Assembly: GCF_001625365.1 (NCBI RefSeq)
Contig: NZ_LJJF01000001.1
Coordinates: 4,041,001-4,105,000, forward strand
Origin: Streptomyces sp. MJM8645
GTDB lineage: Bacteria > Actinomycetota > Actinomycetes > Streptomycetales > Streptomycetaceae
Direction of reading: 5' to 3'
Length of the DNA stretch: 64,000 nt
The notes beneath the pieces are model-generated. The model saw nothing but the letters and a program-made list of their open reading frames with translations. It was not told the origin of the DNA and did no database searches. Every line of letters starts with the position of its first letter. The stretch's first letter is position 1. Shown one piece after another: positions 43,490 through 50,284 of the stretch. Position numbers and translations under genes: made by a program.

Positions 43490-43498
43490 TTATCCACA
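43490..43498 (+). promoter_or_regulatory. DnaA box
   Basis: TTATCCACA, the strong DnaA-binding nonamer, 182 bp upstream of cpaE. A single isolated box suggests regulation rather than an origin. Confidence 0.4.
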
Positions 43499-43679
43499 GG
43501 GATTCGCATCGTGGATGACGGAATCCCGATCTCCCCCCACCGTGATGGTCGGCGGCGGTCGCCGGGCGGATCTCACCTCCCTCTCTCCCACGAGGTCTGC
43601 CGGGCGGCCGTTCGCCGGAACCGTCCGACGTGCGCCCCGGACCGCCCCTGGCGGCCGTCGGCGCAGAGGGGAGCCCGCC

Positions 43680-44804
43680 ATGTCGACGCCGATCGCCGAC
43701 CACGCCACCACCGAAGGGCCCGGGGCCACCGGTCCGCTCGTCGTCACCGAGGACGAGGGCCTGGCCGAGCACCTGCTGCGGCTCTGCGCGGCCGCCGGCA
43801 CCGAACCGAGGCTGATCCGGGGCGCACCACCGCCGCGCGAGCTCTGGGAGGGCGCCTCACTGGTGCTCATCGGGGACGACCAGGCCGCCCGGTGCGCCGG
43901 GCTCGGCCGGCGCGGCGGGGTGCTGCTGCTCGGGCTGGACCTCGACGACGCCGGGGTGTGGGTCAGAGCCGTCCAACTCGGCGCCGAGCACGTGCTGTTC
44001 CTCCCCGACGCCGAAGCCTGGCTGCTCGACCGGATCGCCGACGCGGCCGAGGGCGCCGGCTCCCCGGCGCTCACCGTCGCCGTGCTCGGCGGCCGGGGCG
44101 GGGCCGGGGCCTCGACCCTGGCCTGCGCCCTCGCGGTCACGGCCGCGCGGGCGGGGCGGCGGACGATGCTCATCGACGGAGATCCACTGGGCGGCGGCCT
44201 CGACATCCTGCTCGGCGGCGAGGCGGCCCGCGGGCTGCGCTGGCCCGATCTGGCCGGTTCGCGCGGGCGGGTCAGCGGGGTCGAACTGGCCAGGGCGCTA
44301 CCGGTGCTCAAACGGATCTCCGCGCTCTCCTGCCTGTCCTGGGACCGCGGCGACACCCTGACCGTGCCGCCGGAGGCCATGCGCAGCGTGCTGGCCGCCT
44401 CCCGGCGGCGCGGCGGGCTGGTCGTCGTCGACGTGCCGCGCCATCTCGACGCGGCCGCCGGGCAGGCGCTGGAGCAGTCCGACCTGGCGCTGCTGGTGGT
44501 GCCGGCCGAACTGCGCGCGGTGGCCGCCGCCGACCGGGTCGCGGCGGCCGCCCGGATGCGGCTCGGGGACGTCCGGGCGGTGGTGCGGTCACCGCGCACC
44601 TTCGGACTCCCGGCCCACCGGATCGCCCGCGGGCTGCGGCTGGAACTCGCGGGGGAGTTGGAGCCGGAGCCCGGCCTGGCGGAGGACGTCGAGAAGGGCG
44701 TCCCGCCCGGCATCCGGGACGGCGGCCCGCTCGCGCGCTTCTGCGAGACCTTCCTGGACGAGGTGTTGCCGCCGGTGCCGGCGGTCGGAGGAGGTGTGTA
44801 CTGA
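43680..44804 (+). CDS. cpaE: CpaE/TadZ-like ATPase of the Tad system
   Basis: 374 residues. An N-terminal receiver-like atypical domain (about 15-120, LVVTEDEGLAEHLLRL and LVLIGDDQAARCAGLG) is followed by a MinD/ParA-like ATPase domain (about 130-345) with VAVLGGRGGAGASTLACALAV (P-loop, with Ala-Ser instead of Lys-Thr), TMLIDGDPLGGGLDILLG and LVVVDVPRHLDAAAG. TadZ/CpaE localises the pilus assembly machine at the cell pole or membrane; the degenerate P-loop is common in this family. First gene of the operon; its TGA overlaps the cpaF ATG. A weak upstream RBS GGGGAG precedes the ATG. Confidence 0.85.
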   Translation: MSTPIADHATTEGPGATGPLVVTEDEGLAEHLLRLCAAAGTEPRLIRGAPPPRELWEGASLVLIGDDQAARCAGLGRRGGVLLLGLDLDDAGVWVRAVQLGAEHVLFLPDAEAWLLDRIADAAEGAGSPALTVAVLGGRGGAGASTLACALAVTAARAGRRTMLIDGDPLGGGLDILLGGEAARGLRWPDLAGSRGRVSGVELARALPVLKRISALSCLSWDRGDTLTVPPEAMRSVLAASRRRGGLVVVDVPRHLDAAAGQALEQSDLALLVVPAELRAVAAADRVAAAARMRLGDVRAVVRSPRTFGLPAHRIARGLRLELAGELEPEPGLAEDVEKGVPPGIRDGGPLARFCETFLDEVLPPVPAVGGGVY

Positions 44805-45829
44805 TGGTCCGTCTGCGCAGAACAGGCCCCACCGTGCGGGCGGGGGGCGGTCCGAAGAGCCGGGGCGACGGTGCGCGGGAGCACCGGCCGCTCAGGAGCG
44901 TGCCGCCGCCCGGCGGGCCACCCGAGGCGCCGCGCCACCCCTGCCCGTACGGGCGCACCGCCCGGGAGGAGCGGACGGCGGAGCTGGTGGACGCGGTCCG
45001 GTTGCGGCTGGCCGAGTCGGGTGCCGCCCCGACGGCGGGGTCGGTCGCGGCCGTGCTGCGGGCCACCCGGCCGCCGCTCGGCGGGGACGAAGTCCTGGAC
45101 ACCGTGCGCTCGCTGCGCGCCGAACTGGTGGGTGCGGGCCCGCTGGAGCGGCTGCTGGCGGCGCCCGACGTCACGGACGTCCTGGTGAACGGTCCGGACG
45201 AGGTGTGGGTCGACCGTGGCGGCGGCCTGCACCGGGCCACCGGAATCCGGTTCGCCGACGCCGAGGCGGTACGGCGGCTGGCCCACCGGCTGGCCACCGC
45301 GGCCGGGCGGCGGCTGGACGACGCGCGGCCCTGGGTGGACGCCCGGCTGCCGGACGGCACCCGCCTGCACGCCGTGCTGCCGCCGATCGCGGCCGGCTGC
45401 ACGCACATCTCGCTGCGGGTCTGCCGGCCCCAGCCGTTCACGCTCGACGAACTGGTGGCGGGCGGGGCGCTGCCGCCGGAGGGCGCCGGCCTGCTGGCCG
45501 GCATCCTGCGGGCCAGGCTGTCGCTACTGGTGTCCGGCGGGACGGGCACGGGCAAGACCACGCTGCTCGCGGCCTTGCTCGGCCTGGTCGGGCCGGAGGA
45601 GCGGATCGTCATCGCGGAGGACTCCGCCGAACTGCGGCCGGCCCATCCGCACGTCGTCCGGTTGCAGAGCAGACCGCCCAACCAGGAGGGGCTGGGTGAG
45701 CTCACGCTGCGGGACCTCGTCCGGCAGGCACTGCGGATGCGTCCGGACCGGCTGGTGATCGGAGAGGTCCGCGGGGCCGAGGTGTCGGACCTGCTGGCCG
45801 CGCTGAACACCGGGCACGAAGGCGCGTGA
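44804..45829 (+). pseudogene. cpaF: cpaF/tadA secretion ATPase, 5' part (interrupted by element)
   Basis: First 340 codons of the Tad/type II-like secretion ATPase, then one element-derived codon and TGA. Domains present: N-terminal helical part (about 55-125), the all-alpha/beta N2 domain (VTDVLVNGPDEVWVDRGGGL), Walker A SGGTGTGKTTLL (about 243-254), Asp box VIAEDSAELRP and Walker B RPDRLVIGEVRG. The protein stops in the His box after NTGHEG, losing GCGTVHANTAADV and the C-terminal 100 residues, so the hexamer ATPase should be inactive. Joining position 45824 to 55028 restores a 449-residue frame (1,350 nt). Coupled to cpaE (ATGA-type overlap). Confidence 0.93.
45821..45824. other. attL core (GGCG)
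   Basis: The 4-bp sequence GGCG follows CACCGGGCACGAA of cpaF and precedes element sequence CGTGACTACG. The same 4 bp recur at 55024-55027 where cpaF resumes. A very short core is what large serine integrases leave. Confidence 0.85.
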
Positions 45830-45865
45830 CTACGTAAACCGTACACGTGCGCCCAACCACGGAGA

Positions 45866-45905
45866 AGCCCCGTCCGGGCGCCACGGGGCGACTCATGGAC
45901 GGGGC
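45866..45905 (-). terminator. Terminator at the left end of the element
   Basis: On the minus strand GGCCCCGTCC pairs with GGACGGGGC and is followed by TTCTCC. It closes the small-gene operon before attL. Confidence 0.7.
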
Positions 45906-45915
45906 CGTTTCGAGG

Positions 45916-46122
45916 TCATGCGGGTGTGGACTGCCCGCCGCTGCTACCCGGGTGGTCGTTCGGACCGTGCCTCCTCGGCCGGTAGGGCCGATTCTTGGAC
46001 GTGTACCGGTACGGGTCCGGTTGATCCGGGTAGACGGTCGCCCACTGGTCGCACCGGAAGCAGAAGCCTTGGCCTGTCTCCGGGTCGAACGCGATGGGCT
46101 GATCACACAGCGGGCAGTCCAC
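45916..46122 (-). CDS. Small zinc-ribbon protein
   Basis: 68 residues starting with GTG (AGGAG 4 nt upstream). Two CxxC knuckles, DCPLCDQPIAF and GFCFRCDQWATV, form a rubredoxin-like or zinc-ribbon fold in the first 30 residues; the remainder is Pro/Arg/Ser-rich and probably disordered. Last gene of the coupled small-gene run of the element, 7 bp after the DUF397 gene. Could bind DNA or protein; no family recognised. Confidence 0.65.
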   Translation of the reverse strand: MDCPLCDQPIAFDPETGQGFCFRCDQWATVYPDQPDPYRYTSKNRPYRPRRHGPNDHPGSSGGQSTPA

Positions 46123-46129
46123 GGCTCTC

Positions 46130-46339
46130 CTACGCGCTTAGGTCGAACTCCCCGGCCTTGATGGCGCTGGTGAACTCGGCCCACGCCTCCGGGGTCATGG
46201 TGACCACCTCACCGGGCCGCTCGCTGTCGCGCAAGGCGACGATGCCGGGGATGTTGGTGGCCACCTGCGGGCACGCCTTGCGCACCGTGTTCTGGCACGC
46301 CGCGATGGTGACGAACTCGAATTCGGGACGCTTGCTCAT
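46130..46339 (-). CDS. DUF397 domain protein
   Basis: 69-residue DUF397 protein (EFEFVTIAACQNTVRKACPQV, then GIVALRDSERPGEVVTMTPEAWAEF and IKAGEFDL). DUF397 proteins pair with XRE regulators in streptomycetes, often as antagonists of the regulator; the XRE gene lies 1.5 kb upstream on the same strand. Excellent ribosome-binding site GAAGGGA before the ATG at 46339. A longer frame upstream overlaps the preceding gene and lacks similarity. Confidence 0.85.
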   Translation of the reverse strand: MSKRPEFEFVTIAACQNTVRKACPQVATNIPGIVALRDSERPGEVVTMTPEAWAEFTSAIKAGEFDLSA

Positions 46340-46412
46340 TGCCGATCCCTTCTCTGAGTCGGCGCGAGGATCTTCCGCACGCCGCCTTGCACTTGCGACC
46401 CGTTCCAACCGG

Positions 46413-46820
46413 CTAGCTATCGGTTCGGCGGAACGGGAGTCTTGCGGCCACGGGGGGCCGACCATCGCGGGTGCGCTCGTAGTGGTTCTCCGTGCTGGGC
46501 GCCCCGGCGCAGTGAATCGTCTTGGTGAACTGGTGGCCGTCTTCGATCAGGCGGAGAAGCACCGTCGTACGCCAGATCTGGCCCGACACCGGGTCCCCGC
46601 TCTGCTCGCGCCCCAGGACGGTCCACATGCGGCCCAGGCGGTCCCTGTAGCGGCCTTGCAGCGGAGGCAGGCCCAGATCCTCCACGCACCCGCCCTCACG
46701 CCGCTGGGGGCACGCACAGGCCGTTCCGCGGATTGCCACGTCGTACACGGCGGCGGCTTCCACGCTCTCGTATGACGCTGCCGCGACCGCTGTCCCGTGC
46801 CGCCTTGTCTGGTGCATCAC
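46413..46820 (-). CDS. Hypothetical protein of the element (135 aa)
   Basis: Starts MHQTRRHGTAVAAASYESV and contains CACPQRREGGC, GRYRDRLGRMWTVLGREQSG, ISGQIWRTTVLLRLIEDGHQF-like strands and a C-terminal basic end. The Cys cluster (CAC and GGC) may hold a metal. The ATG overlaps the previous stop by 4 bp. Family not recognised; similar proteins follow XRE/DUF397 pairs in streptomycete islands as far as I recall. Confidence 0.6.
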   Translation of the reverse strand: MMHQTRRHGTAVAAASYESVEAAAVYDVAIRGTACACPQRREGGCVEDLGLPPLQGRYRDRLGRMWTVLGREQSGDPVSGQIWRTTVLLRLIEDGHQFTKTIHCAGAPSTENHYERTRDGRPPVAARLPFRRTDS

Positions 46821-47011
46821 ACGCCCCAGCGGGAGCGCCAGTTGGCTTTTGCCAGGGACTCGCGCAGCCGGGTGACGGTCGGCGAGTCGGGGACGGGTTC
46901 CAGGGGCGGCGGGGTGTCGACCTGGTCGTCGTCCTCCGGGTCCTCGGGGTATCGCACCGGGCCGCCCAGGAAGTTGGTCCAGTCGGGCAGCAGGAATTCG
47001 GGCCCGCTCAC
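46817..47011 (-). CDS. Small acidic protein of the element (64 aa)
   Basis: Reads SGPEFLLPDWTNFLGGPVRY, followed by an acidic/Pro-rich stretch (PEDPEDDDQVDTPPPLEP) and a short basic helix (VTRLRESLAKANWRSRWGV). GTG start overlapping the upstream TGA and 4-bp overlap with the downstream gene. No family recognised. Confidence 0.55.
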   Translation of the reverse strand: MSGPEFLLPDWTNFLGGPVRYPEDPEDDDQVDTPPPLEPVPDSPTVTRLRESLAKANWRSRWGV

Positions 47012-47364
47012 TGTCCGGGCTCCTTGTACGTGCCGTCCGTGGTCAGCTGGGGACGGCGGTACTCCCCTAGCACCTGGGCTGCCAGCACCGCTGCTGCGTC
47101 GTCCTTCACGAACCCCATGAGCCGGGCGTACATCGTGAGCGCCGCCACCAGCTGCCGCGTCTCGTCCATGCTCACGGTGCCCAGGTACAGACGGGCGCCG
47201 TACCCCTCCTGGATCACCTTGTAGGACGGGCTCAGGCCACCCGGGACCGGCAGCCGAGCGGCGCTCAGTGCCACTTCAAGGGCGTCTGCTGCCCGCTCTG
47301 CTTGCCGCTGGTGGTGGTGGACTTCCTCAGGCCACGTCGACGGTTCGCGATCACTCGGCGTCAT
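47008..47364 (-). CDS. Hypothetical helical protein of the element (118 aa)
   Basis: Contains EEVHHHQRQAERAADALEVALSAA (long amphipathic helix), GYGARLYLGTVSMDETRQLVAAL and MGFVKDDAAAVLAAQVLGEYRR. Overlaps both neighbours (14 bp upstream, 4 bp downstream), so translation is coupled. Function unknown. Confidence 0.6.
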   Translation of the reverse strand: MTPSDREPSTWPEEVHHHQRQAERAADALEVALSAARLPVPGGLSPSYKVIQEGYGARLYLGTVSMDETRQLVAALTMYARLMGFVKDDAAAVLAAQVLGEYRRPQLTTDGTYKEPGQ

Positions 47365-47548
47365 CGGCCACCGCCAAGCACTCGCCGTCGTTCACGTGCT
47401 GCTCCCACCACGTGGCCAGCCTGCGCCGTATGGTCGGGTGCTCGGTGTGCTGCGCGGCCATGAGGTCGAACCACGCGCACGACGGGCACACGTCGGCGTC
47501 CGGGGCGGGCGTGTCCGGTACCCGAAGGGCGATCTCACGAAGCGACAC
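47351..47548 (-). CDS. Small CxxC protein of the element (65 aa)
   Basis: GTG start at 47548 overlapping the end of the upstream gene by 14 bp. Core: DVCPSCAWFDLMAAQHTEHPT, then WWEQHVNDGECLA, giving CxxC plus a distal His and Cys, a possible zinc site. It resembles its upstream neighbour (SPECQVCRAFDKIAEEF...HELKCKA), suggesting a tandem paralog pair. A longer frame to 47602 exists but runs inside the upstream gene. Confidence 0.55.
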   Translation of the reverse strand: MSLREIALRVPDTPAPDADVCPSCAWFDLMAAQHTEHPTIRRRLATWWEQHVNDGECLAVADDAE

Positions 47549-47771
47549 GGGCCACCGCCTTGCACTTGAGTTCGTGGTCCAGGCGGCGAAACGCGATCGC
47601 ACGCAACACCGACTCGTCCGGCAGCTGGGGCGACTTCGCGAACTCCTCGGCGATCTTGTCGAACGCCCGGCAGACCTGGCACTCAGGCGACGCCGAGGCG
47701 CGCTTGCTGGGGGGCCGGATGCATCGATCGGCTTCGTACTCGGCGGCCGTGCCCTGCCTGTCCGTCGTCAT
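47535..47771 (-). CDS. Small CxxC protein of the element (78 aa)
   Basis: Starts MTTDRQGTAAEYEADRCI and carries SPECQVCRAFDKIAEEF, followed by a helix and DHELKCKAVARV. GGAGG lies 10 nt before this ATG; an upstream in-frame ATG at 47828 is less likely because it would overlap the operator-like palindromes. First gene of a coupled five-gene run. Paralogous in layout to the next gene. Confidence 0.6.
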   Translation of the reverse strand: MTTDRQGTAAEYEADRCIRPPSKRASASPECQVCRAFDKIAEEFAKSPQLPDESVLRAIAFRRLDHELKCKAVARVAS

Positions 47772-47842
47772 TGCCGCTGGCCCTCCAAACGCCGAATGCC
47801 CGTCACGTCCGTTGGACGGTACGGGCACCCAAGTGTTGCGAT

Positions 47843-47859
47843 GGGGACAAACTGTCCCC
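47843..47859. promoter_or_regulatory. Palindromic operator candidate (GGGGACA-AAC-TGTCCCC)
   Basis: Perfect 7-bp inverted repeat in the 101-bp gap between the XRE gene stop and the first small gene. A second, imperfect dyad centred on GTCC-GTT-GGAC spans 47800-47825. Both suit binding by the XRE dimer controlling the small-gene run. Confidence 0.55.
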
Positions 47860-47872
47860 CTACCTAAACGAT

Positions 47873-49099
47873 CTACGCAGCAACTCCGATTGACTCAGCC
47901 AGCGCGACCGCCGACGCCTTGAGCGGACCTACTGCCGTGCGTTCGATCGCTGCTGCCAGGCTGCGCGCTCCGGGCACGTACCTGACTGCTTCCGGTGTGA
48001 CCGCTACAGCCTCCCCGAGGTAGTGGACGGCAGCAGCCATTTCCTTCCGTTGGTGGTAGCCGTATGCGATGTCCAGCAGCAGACGTGAGCGCCGTTCAAG
48101 CGAAGGAATGGACGCCGGATCGATGCTTTCAGCGCGCATCAGCGCCTCGCCCGGTCGTTGCAGCCCTACTCCGATTGAGACGGCGTGCACATCCACGTTC
48201 GACATGGCGAACGCGCTCTGTGCGTGCCAATAGCCGGATGGAAGCTTCCGGGCGGTCCGTTCGGCCTCAGCGAGGAAGCGCTCAGCGGGGCCCGCCACGC
48301 CGTCGAGCCCATGAGTGCAGGCGGCTTGTAGGTTCAACTGCCCGTACGCTGCCAGGACTTCGGGTGCTCCGGACTCCAGCATGGGGCGCACTACATCCAT
48401 CCCCATCTCGGTGGTCCGTACAGCCTCGTCCACGAACCCGGCAGCGCGTTGGCCGATGCTCACCGTCCACGCGCCGAGGGCCAGAGACACCGGGTCATCG
48501 GCGTTCTCCGACGCGTCCCGCGCTCGATCCAGCGCCATCCAGTACAGCTCTGGCTCACAGATGTGCGCGAGCAGCCGTTGCACCAGTCGGTAGAGGTCTG
48601 CCAACGCGGCATACGCCTGCCGCTTCTCGGTGCCCTCGTGGAGCCGGACCGATGCGTGAGCGTCCCGTAGGAGGTCGGGCAGGAGCGCGCCCACTTCGGT
48701 GCGCTGGTGAGCGGACGTGTGCCACAGCCGCCAGGCTTGCTCCACAAGGCCCTTGAGGACGTCCGGGGGTGTCACCACACCCGGAACCGGCTGGAAGCTC
48801 ACGGAGTGCATGACGGACCGGATCTTGGGCACAGAGATGTGACTCACCTTGCCCGTGCCGGTGGCCGGGATGCTGATCTCGGTGCCGGTGAGAATCGACA
48901 CGTCATCGACGTGCAGGACTTGAGCCAGCTTGATCAGCATTCCGACGCCACGGATGGGGCGCTCGTTGCTCTCGATCTTCTTGAGCCAGTCGGAGGAACG
49001 CCCAACCAGCCCAGCGACCACAGGGCGGGTCATTCCTCGGCGTTCCCGCACGATGCGGATTCGTTCGCCGGTCGTCAGTTCTGCGGGTAGCTCTGTCAT
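47873..49099 (-). CDS. XRE-family regulator with TPR-like C-terminal domain
   Basis: 408 residues. The N-terminal helix-turn-helix (about 10-68: TGERIRIVRERRGMTRPVVAGLVGRS, then SSDWLKKIESNERPIRG) is followed by an alpha-helical repeat region (about 120-405) of the kind found in streptomycete NsdA/BldD-neighbour type XRE regulators, which can sense small ligands or partner proteins. Encoded upstream of a small-gene run that ends with a DUF397 gene, the usual partner. Likely controls the palindrome at 47843 and possibly its own promoter. Confidence 0.85.
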   Translation of the reverse strand: MTELPAELTTGERIRIVRERRGMTRPVVAGLVGRSSDWLKKIESNERPIRGVGMLIKLAQVLHVDDVSILTGTEISIPATGTGKVSHISVPKIRSVMHSVSFQPVPGVVTPPDVLKGLVEQAWRLWHTSAHQRTEVGALLPDLLRDAHASVRLHEGTEKRQAYAALADLYRLVQRLLAHICEPELYWMALDRARDASENADDPVSLALGAWTVSIGQRAAGFVDEAVRTTEMGMDVVRPMLESGAPEVLAAYGQLNLQAACTHGLDGVAGPAERFLAEAERTARKLPSGYWHAQSAFAMSNVDVHAVSIGVGLQRPGEALMRAESIDPASIPSLERRSRLLLDIAYGYHQRKEMAAAVHYLGEAVAVTPEAVRYVPGARSLAAAIERTAVGPLKASAVALAESIGVAA

Positions 49100-49439
49100 G
49101 TGGTCTCCCGAGACACGCGCCTAGTTGAGTCAGCGTACGCTCGGCGGCGCACCCTTGACAGAAGGGGGATGCCCCGCCAGTTACCGGCCTCAACATCGCT
49201 GACGGCTTCCAAAGCAACGAAAAGCCCCCGCACCGACCACCCCAGCGCGGGGAGGAGGGTACGGGGGCTCTGTGTTGCGGGTATGGAAGGCTCGTCACGA
49301 GCTCAGCGGCTAATCCGAGTTGAGCAGCCGGGCCGATCGTCCTGCCTCGCAACTCGTGATGTTCTAGGGGCACTTGGTTCCCGCCGGCCTCGGGTGTCAG
49401 GTACCCAACTCGACTTAGCGCAACGGGCGCTGACGTTGG
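49100..49439. other. Intergenic region upstream of the XRE gene
   Basis: 340 bp without a supported gene. It holds the minus-strand terminator at 49219-49270 that closes the terminase/88-aa unit. On the XRE side it has a GAGCGTACGCTGACTCAACTAG stretch split around 49115-49140 that may be its promoter. Confidence 0.55.
49219..49270 (-). terminator. Terminator downstream of the 88-aa/terS unit
   Basis: On the minus strand AGCCCCCGTACC pairs with GGTGCGGGGGCT and is followed by TTTCG. The loop is about 23 nt. Confidence 0.75.
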
Positions 49440-49706
49440 TCAGTCGGCGGGCATGTCCGCGAGGATGCGCGCGGCATGCTCGGCGGTCAGATGCTCATGG
49501 TCAGTCTGACCAGCGGCTACCGCGCGGATCATGTCGAGCTCTGCGGGTGTCGCCGCGCCCCGCTCAATCAGCGCCCCGATTCCCGCTGTGGGCAGGGCGG
49601 CAAAAAAGGCGGCGCCCCGGTCGTGACCTAGGATTTGTTCCCATTGGCTTTCTGTCCGCCGGAACAGAGCGGCGGTATTCTCGGCCTTTCGCTTGGCCTT
49701 AGCCAT
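49440..49706 (-). CDS. Hypothetical helical protein of the element (88 aa)
   Basis: Starts with a basic segment MAKAKRKAENTAALFRRTES, then WEQILGHDRGAAFFAAL and a C-terminal helix pair (ATPAELDMIRAVAAGQ, AEHAARILADMPAD). Directly follows the terminase-small-subunit-like gene (2-bp gap), so it belongs to the packaging unit. It could be a packaging accessory or DNA-binding protein; no family recognised. Confidence 0.6.
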   Translation of the reverse strand: MAKAKRKAENTAALFRRTESQWEQILGHDRGAAFFAALPTAGIGALIERGAATPAELDMIRAVAAGQTDHEHLTAEHAARILADMPAD

Positions 49707-49708
49707 GC

Positions 49709-50053
49709 TTAGCCACCTTTCACGAGCTTGTATGGGCCCCGGGTGCCGAGGCGCTGGTACTTGGGCGGGGCGTCGTCGTCCTCGTCAAGGTCCGGCAGCG
49801 CAAGAGCGGCATTCAGACGGGCGAAAGCGATGCGAGTTTGCCGCAATTCGACCACAGCGGGATTGACCTTATTAGCCCGCATCACGCCGTCTCGCTGAAC
49901 GTCGGCATCAAGCGCGTCGAGTGTGTCCGAGGTGCGACAGATCTCCAGCAAAAGGCGCTGTTCCTGCGGAGTCAGCTCGTAGTCAGAATTTACCGACTTC
50001 CACAGGTTGAGAGCAGTAACACTGAGCGACGAAAGCTGCTCTGAGAAGTCCAC
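49709..50053 (-). CDS. P27-like phage terminase small subunit
   Basis: 114 residues. The core LTPQEQRLLLEICRTSDTLDALDADV, then NPAVVELRQTRIAFARLNAALALPD is the helical pattern of P27-family terminase small subunits, which recognise packaging sites on phage DNA. GTG start with AGGA upstream. No large terminase is encoded in the element, so packaging would rely on another phage's motor. In satellites such a lone small subunit redirects the helper's terminase. Confidence 0.7.
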   Translation of the reverse strand: MDFSEQLSSLSVTALNLWKSVNSDYELTPQEQRLLLEICRTSDTLDALDADVQRDGVMRANKVNPAVVELRQTRIAFARLNAALALPDLDEDDDAPPKYQRLGTRGPYKLVKGG

Positions 50054-50284
50054 AGAAATCCTACTTTCCTCGTTTCGTGCGTTTCACGGAGTTAGTTTGG
50101 CGTCCTGAACAGGGGGGCCGGGTCCCCAAGGCGCATGCGGCTAGAGATTGACCCGCCCCCCGTACCCCCTACTGTCCGCGTTGGAAGTCACACTGAGTAA
50201 GCGTCGCGCCCAGAAAGAAGGCAATGAGAAAGCGCCCGCCACAGCGACCATGGGCAGCTGTGATGGGCGCTATCTACCGGCTTC
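50054..50284. other. Region between terS-like and capsid genes
   Basis: 230 bp. It holds the capsid-gene terminator and a run-rich stretch (GACCCGCCCCCCGTACCCCC near 50144-50164, GGGGGGCCGGG near 50113-50123) just upstream of the terminase small subunit, a position where cos or pac sites often lie. No gene. Confidence 0.45.
50226..50271 (-). terminator. Terminator after the capsid gene
   Basis: Minus-strand stem AGCGCCC...CACAGC pairing with GCTGTG...GGGCGCT followed by TTCTC, 14 bp after the capsid stop codon. Confidence 0.8.

Larger units (their letters stand above)
42953..43679. promoter_or_regulatory. Long upstream region of the tad operon
   Basis: 727 bp between divergent HAD and cpaE genes. 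No gene supported. It contains DnaA-box-like TGTGGATAG (43109-43117), a perfect DnaA box TTATCCACA (43490-43498) and a palindrome ATCGTCAA-TTCT-TTGACGAT (43427-43446). The AT-rich stretch 43427-43510 is the likeliest promoter zone for cpaE. Confidence 0.5.

Noticed and set aside
43109..43498. Chromosomal origin of replication
   Set aside because: Only one perfect and one imperfect DnaA box; a streptomycete oriC has many boxes between dnaA and dnaN.
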